Shown: positions 4,900 through 6,644 of the stretch, piece after piece
Layout of the letters: the number at the start of each line of letters is the position of its first letter
Position numbering within the stretch: position 1 is the first letter of the stretch
Source of the DNA: Halothiobacillus neapolitanus
Lineage (GTDB): Bacteria; Pseudomonadota; Gammaproteobacteria; Halothiobacillales; Halothiobacillaceae
Assembly (NCBI GenBank): GCA_020722165.1
Contig: DYLI01000014.1
Coordinates: 13,450-20,093, forward strand
Length of the DNA: 6,644 nucleotides
Direction of reading: 5' to 3'
Program-made: the position numbers and the translations under genes
Notes under the pieces: generated by a model
Databases searched by the model: none
Told to the model about the DNA's origin: nothing
The model's input: only the letters and a program-made list of their open reading frames with translations

Positions 4900-6279
4900 A
4901 TGAACGCTATGACGAACCAAGCCTACTTCGCCCAAGGCATCGACATCGACCACCTCAAGCCGCCCGAAGGCTGCCGCCCTGGCATCGACTGCCAGCGTTG
5001 GATTATTCGTGGCGCACGCGTACTTGACCCGGCAAGCGGGATGGATGCGGTCATTGACGTGTTTATCGACAAGGCAGGCATAGTCGCCGTCGGCACAGCG
5101 CCCGAAAATTTCGCCAGCGACAACATCATGGAGGCGCATGGTCTTTGGCTCATTCCCGGTCTGATTGATAGCTGGGCGCGCCTGCGCGAACCCGGTCAGG
5201 AACATAAGGCCACAATTGCCTCTGAAGCCCGCGCCGCTACCGCCGCAGGCATTACCAGCGTGTGCATTCCGCCCGACACCGATCCGGTCATCGACACCCC
5301 CGCCGTGGTGCGCCTGATTAAACGCCGCGCCCAACTGGCAGGCGGCGCACGCATTCTGTCCATCGGCGCGCTCACCCAGGATCTTGATGGCAAACGTCTG
5401 GCCGAAATGGCGGACTTGCAAGAAGCCGGTTGCGTTGCGGTCAGCAACATTCTCCAGCCAATGGCCAACCTTGCCGTGATGCGCCGCGCCATGGAGTACG
5501 CCAGCACCTTCGACATTCTGGTCATTGTGCAGCCGCAGGATCTCGCCTTGGCGCATGGCGGTTGTGCGCATGAAGGGGCGGTGTCCAGCCGCCTTGGCTT
5601 GCCCGGCATTCCCGTCGCCGCCGAAACCGCCGCCATGGCGCAAATCTTGTCCTTGGTGGAAGAGACGGGTGCGCGCGTGCATTTTGCCAACCTCTCCACC
5701 GCTCGCGCCGCACAAATGCTGGAACAGGCGCGTGCGCTTGGGCTACCCGTAAGCGGCGGCATCAGCGCGCATCAGCTTTACTTGAGCGAAATGGATACCG
5801 ATGCCTTTGATGCTAATTGTCACGTTATCCCGCCGCTGCGCAGCCTGCGCGACCGCGACGCACTGCTGGATGCCGTGGCGCGTGGGGTGATCGAAGTCAT
5901 CCACTCCGACCACCAGCCCCACGAAGGCGATGCCAAGGCCGAGCCTTTCCCTGATGCCGCACCCGGCATATCTGCGCTTGAGACCTTGTTGCCGCTCACC
6001 TTGCGTCTGGTTGAAAACGGCACACTCAGCCTGCACCAAGCCTTGCACCGCGTGACTGCGGGGCCCGCGCAACTGTTGCGCCTCAAAGCGGGGGGCATAG
6101 CGCCCGGACTGCGTGCCGATCTGTGTCTCGTTGATCCGCAGGCCGCATGGACATTGGACGAGCAGCAGATGCTCAGTCGCGGTAAAAACACGCCCTTTGC
6201 GGGCTGGGACTTCAGCGGGAAAGTCACCCACACGTGGGTCGCAGGGCGCTTGGTGTATGGACAACAGGGGCTGGCATGA
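4900..6279 (+). CDS. pyrC': Dihydroorotase-like non-catalytic subunit PyrC' of the aspartate carbamoyltransferase complex
   Basis: Amidohydrolase fold, class I dihydroorotase family, 459 residues. The fold markers remain: WIIRGARVLDPASG (34-47), LIPGLID (84-90), LREPGQEHKATIASEARAA (95-113) and SDHQPHEGD (336-344). Most metal ligands are lost: the HxH pair is Trp92 and Arg94; the SDDG motif is SNIL (182-185); the histidine of the usual VHxED is Gln211; that of HVST is Asn264. Only the aspartate of the usual TDHAPH motif survives, as Asp337. In Pseudomonas, such inactive PyrC' proteins are required to assemble active PyrB dodecamers, and I infer the same role here. Dihydroorotase activity must come from another locus. 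About 32 residues precede the conserved start. The ATG at 4900 is used with a weak GAGA upstream (4891-4894); the ATG at 4909 is an alternative. Confidence 0.93.
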   Translation: MNAMTNQAYFAQGIDIDHLKPPEGCRPGIDCQRWIIRGARVLDPASGMDAVIDVFIDKAGIVAVGTAPENFASDNIMEAHGLWLIPGLIDSWARLREPGQEHKATIASEARAATAAGITSVCIPPDTDPVIDTPAVVRLIKRRAQLAGGARILSIGALTQDLDGKRLAEMADLQEAGCVAVSNILQPMANLAVMRRAMEYASTFDILVIVQPQDLALAHGGCAHEGAVSSRLGLPGIPVAAETAAMAQILSLVEETGARVHFANLSTARAAQMLEQARALGLPVSGGISAHQLYLSEMDTDAFDANCHVIPPLRSLRDRDALLDAVARGVIEVIHSDHQPHEGDAKAEPFPDAAPGISALETLLPLTLRLVENGTLSLHQALHRVTAGPAQLLRLKAGGIAPGLRADLCLVDPQAAWTLDEQQMLSRGKNTPFAGWDFSGKVTHTWVAGRLVYGQQGLA

Positions 6280-6337
6280 AACCGTCACAAACTGCGTTTA
6301 GCCTTCACTCATTCACCCACGTTTTCACCCCACCGCC

Positions 6338-6342
6338 GAGGA
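6338..6342 (+). promoter_or_regulatory. Ribosome binding site of the acidic protein gene
   Basis: GAGGA lies 4 nt before the ATG at 6347 and 7 nt before the ATG at 6350. Two adjacent start codons are served, and the spacing slightly favours the second. Confidence 0.55.
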
Positions 6343-6346
6343 CAGC

Positions 6347-6644
6347 ATGATGACCGAGACTGAAGAAGTAATGATCGCGCCGAAAATCATCCAGATGATG
6401 CCTGCTGAAGGCTGGTACGCTTTTTTCAAAGATGAAGAAGGCGGTTTGGATTACGAACCTTTGGTCTGCTTTGCGCTGACCAGCAATGCCGAAGGCGAAA
6501 CTGAAATTCGCCCTATGAGCTGGCAGGATGGGTTCGTCGATTTCTGCGACGAATACGACAACTTTGAAGGCCTGGAAAAAATCGACATGTCCGAAGATGA
6601 TTTCGAGCTGGATATCGACGAAATGCTCGACGGCGAAGCCGACG
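6347..6644 (+). CDS. Highly acidic protein of unknown function, 3'-truncated by the window edge
   Basis: I do not recognise this gene. The frame is open for 99 codons to the window end, starting at tandem ATGs (6347 and 6350) behind a GAGGA. The visible part holds about 30 Asp/Glu against four Lys/Arg, so it is strongly negatively charged. It contains a patch that looks folded, with aromatic residues (GWYAFFKDEEGG at 22-33, then YEPLVCFAL). The tail from about residue 60 is dense in D and E (DEYDNFEGLEKIDMSEDDFE is typical). There is no signal peptide or membrane segment. It sits 67 bp after pyrC' with no clear terminator between them, so co-transcription is possible, but its codons and content do not suggest a pyrimidine role. 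It is probably a small cytosolic conserved protein. Confidence 0.75.
   Translation, partial: MMTETEEVMIAPKIIQMMPAEGWYAFFKDEEGGLDYEPLVCFALTSNAEGETEIRPMSWQDGFVDFCDEYDNFEGLEKIDMSEDDFELDIDEMLDGEAD

Noticed and set aside
4721..4903. A 60-codon open frame across the end of pyrB and the intergenic repeat.
   Set aside because: Its peptide (SHREHRGLREVF and similar) is just the translated CCACAGAG repeat; there is no ribosome site and it overlaps both neighbouring genes.
4885..5762. Long minus-strand open frames opposite pyrC' (up to 276 codons).
   Set aside because: They are antisense to a gene with clear family motifs; their Gly/His/Arg-rich products show no domain I recognise.
4900..6279. Calling this gene a functional dihydroorotase.
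   Set aside because: Four of the five metal ligands are replaced; the context next to a 334-residue PyrB fits the non-catalytic PyrC' subunit.
6280..6346. A terminator or promoter in the gap after pyrC'.
   Set aside because: I found no stem followed by a T run and no convincing -35/-10 pair in these 67 bp; only the ribosome site of the next gene is supported.

Overview
The window reads as chromosomal core-genome DNA from a proteobacterium, most likely a betaproteobacterium of the Nitrosomonadales type; a gammaproteobacterium is possible. The grounds are the order yqgE-ruvX-pyrR-pyrB-pyrC' (the same order as in Pseudomonas), the 334-residue PyrB paired with a degenerate dihydroorotase, GC-rich codon use, and two kinds of dispersed palindromic repeat that I recall from environmental proteobacterial genomes. 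The taxonomic call is inference.

Layout, all genes on the + strand. (1) 1-1959: the 3' two-thirds of polA (DNA polymerase I), with proofreading and polymerase domains intact. The 5' nuclease domain lies outside the window. The interdomain linker is built from in-frame GC-rich palindromic repeats. (2) 1960-2201: a 242-bp intergenic stretch with a strong intrinsic terminator, a 10-bp long-range inverted repeat, an 11-bp direct repeat and a 10-bp perfect palindrome. (3) 2202-4745: a tightly packed cluster yqgE-ruvX-pyrR-pyrB, with a 4-bp overlap, a 14-bp overlap and a 3-bp gap. (4) 4746-4899: a 154-bp interruption holding a miniature inverted-repeat element with CCACAGAG-type arms. (5) 4900-6279: pyrC', a dihydroorotase homologue that has lost four of its five metal ligands. 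(6) 6347 to the end: the start of a very acidic protein I do not recognise.

How the genes work together: PyrB (aspartate transcarbamoylase) makes carbamoyl-aspartate, the committed step of pyrimidine synthesis. PyrC' is expected to be a non-catalytic partner that builds the PyrB-PyrC' dodecamer known from Pseudomonas, so a genuine dihydroorotase must be encoded elsewhere. PyrR is a uracil phosphoribosyltransferase-like regulator. RuvX is a Holliday-junction resolvase-like RNase H fold protein, and YqgE is a conserved protein of unclear function; both are usual neighbours.

I see no undescribed defence or mobile system. The most unusual points are the palindromes translated inside polA, the miniature repeat splitting pyrB from pyrC', and the fully dismantled active site of PyrC'.
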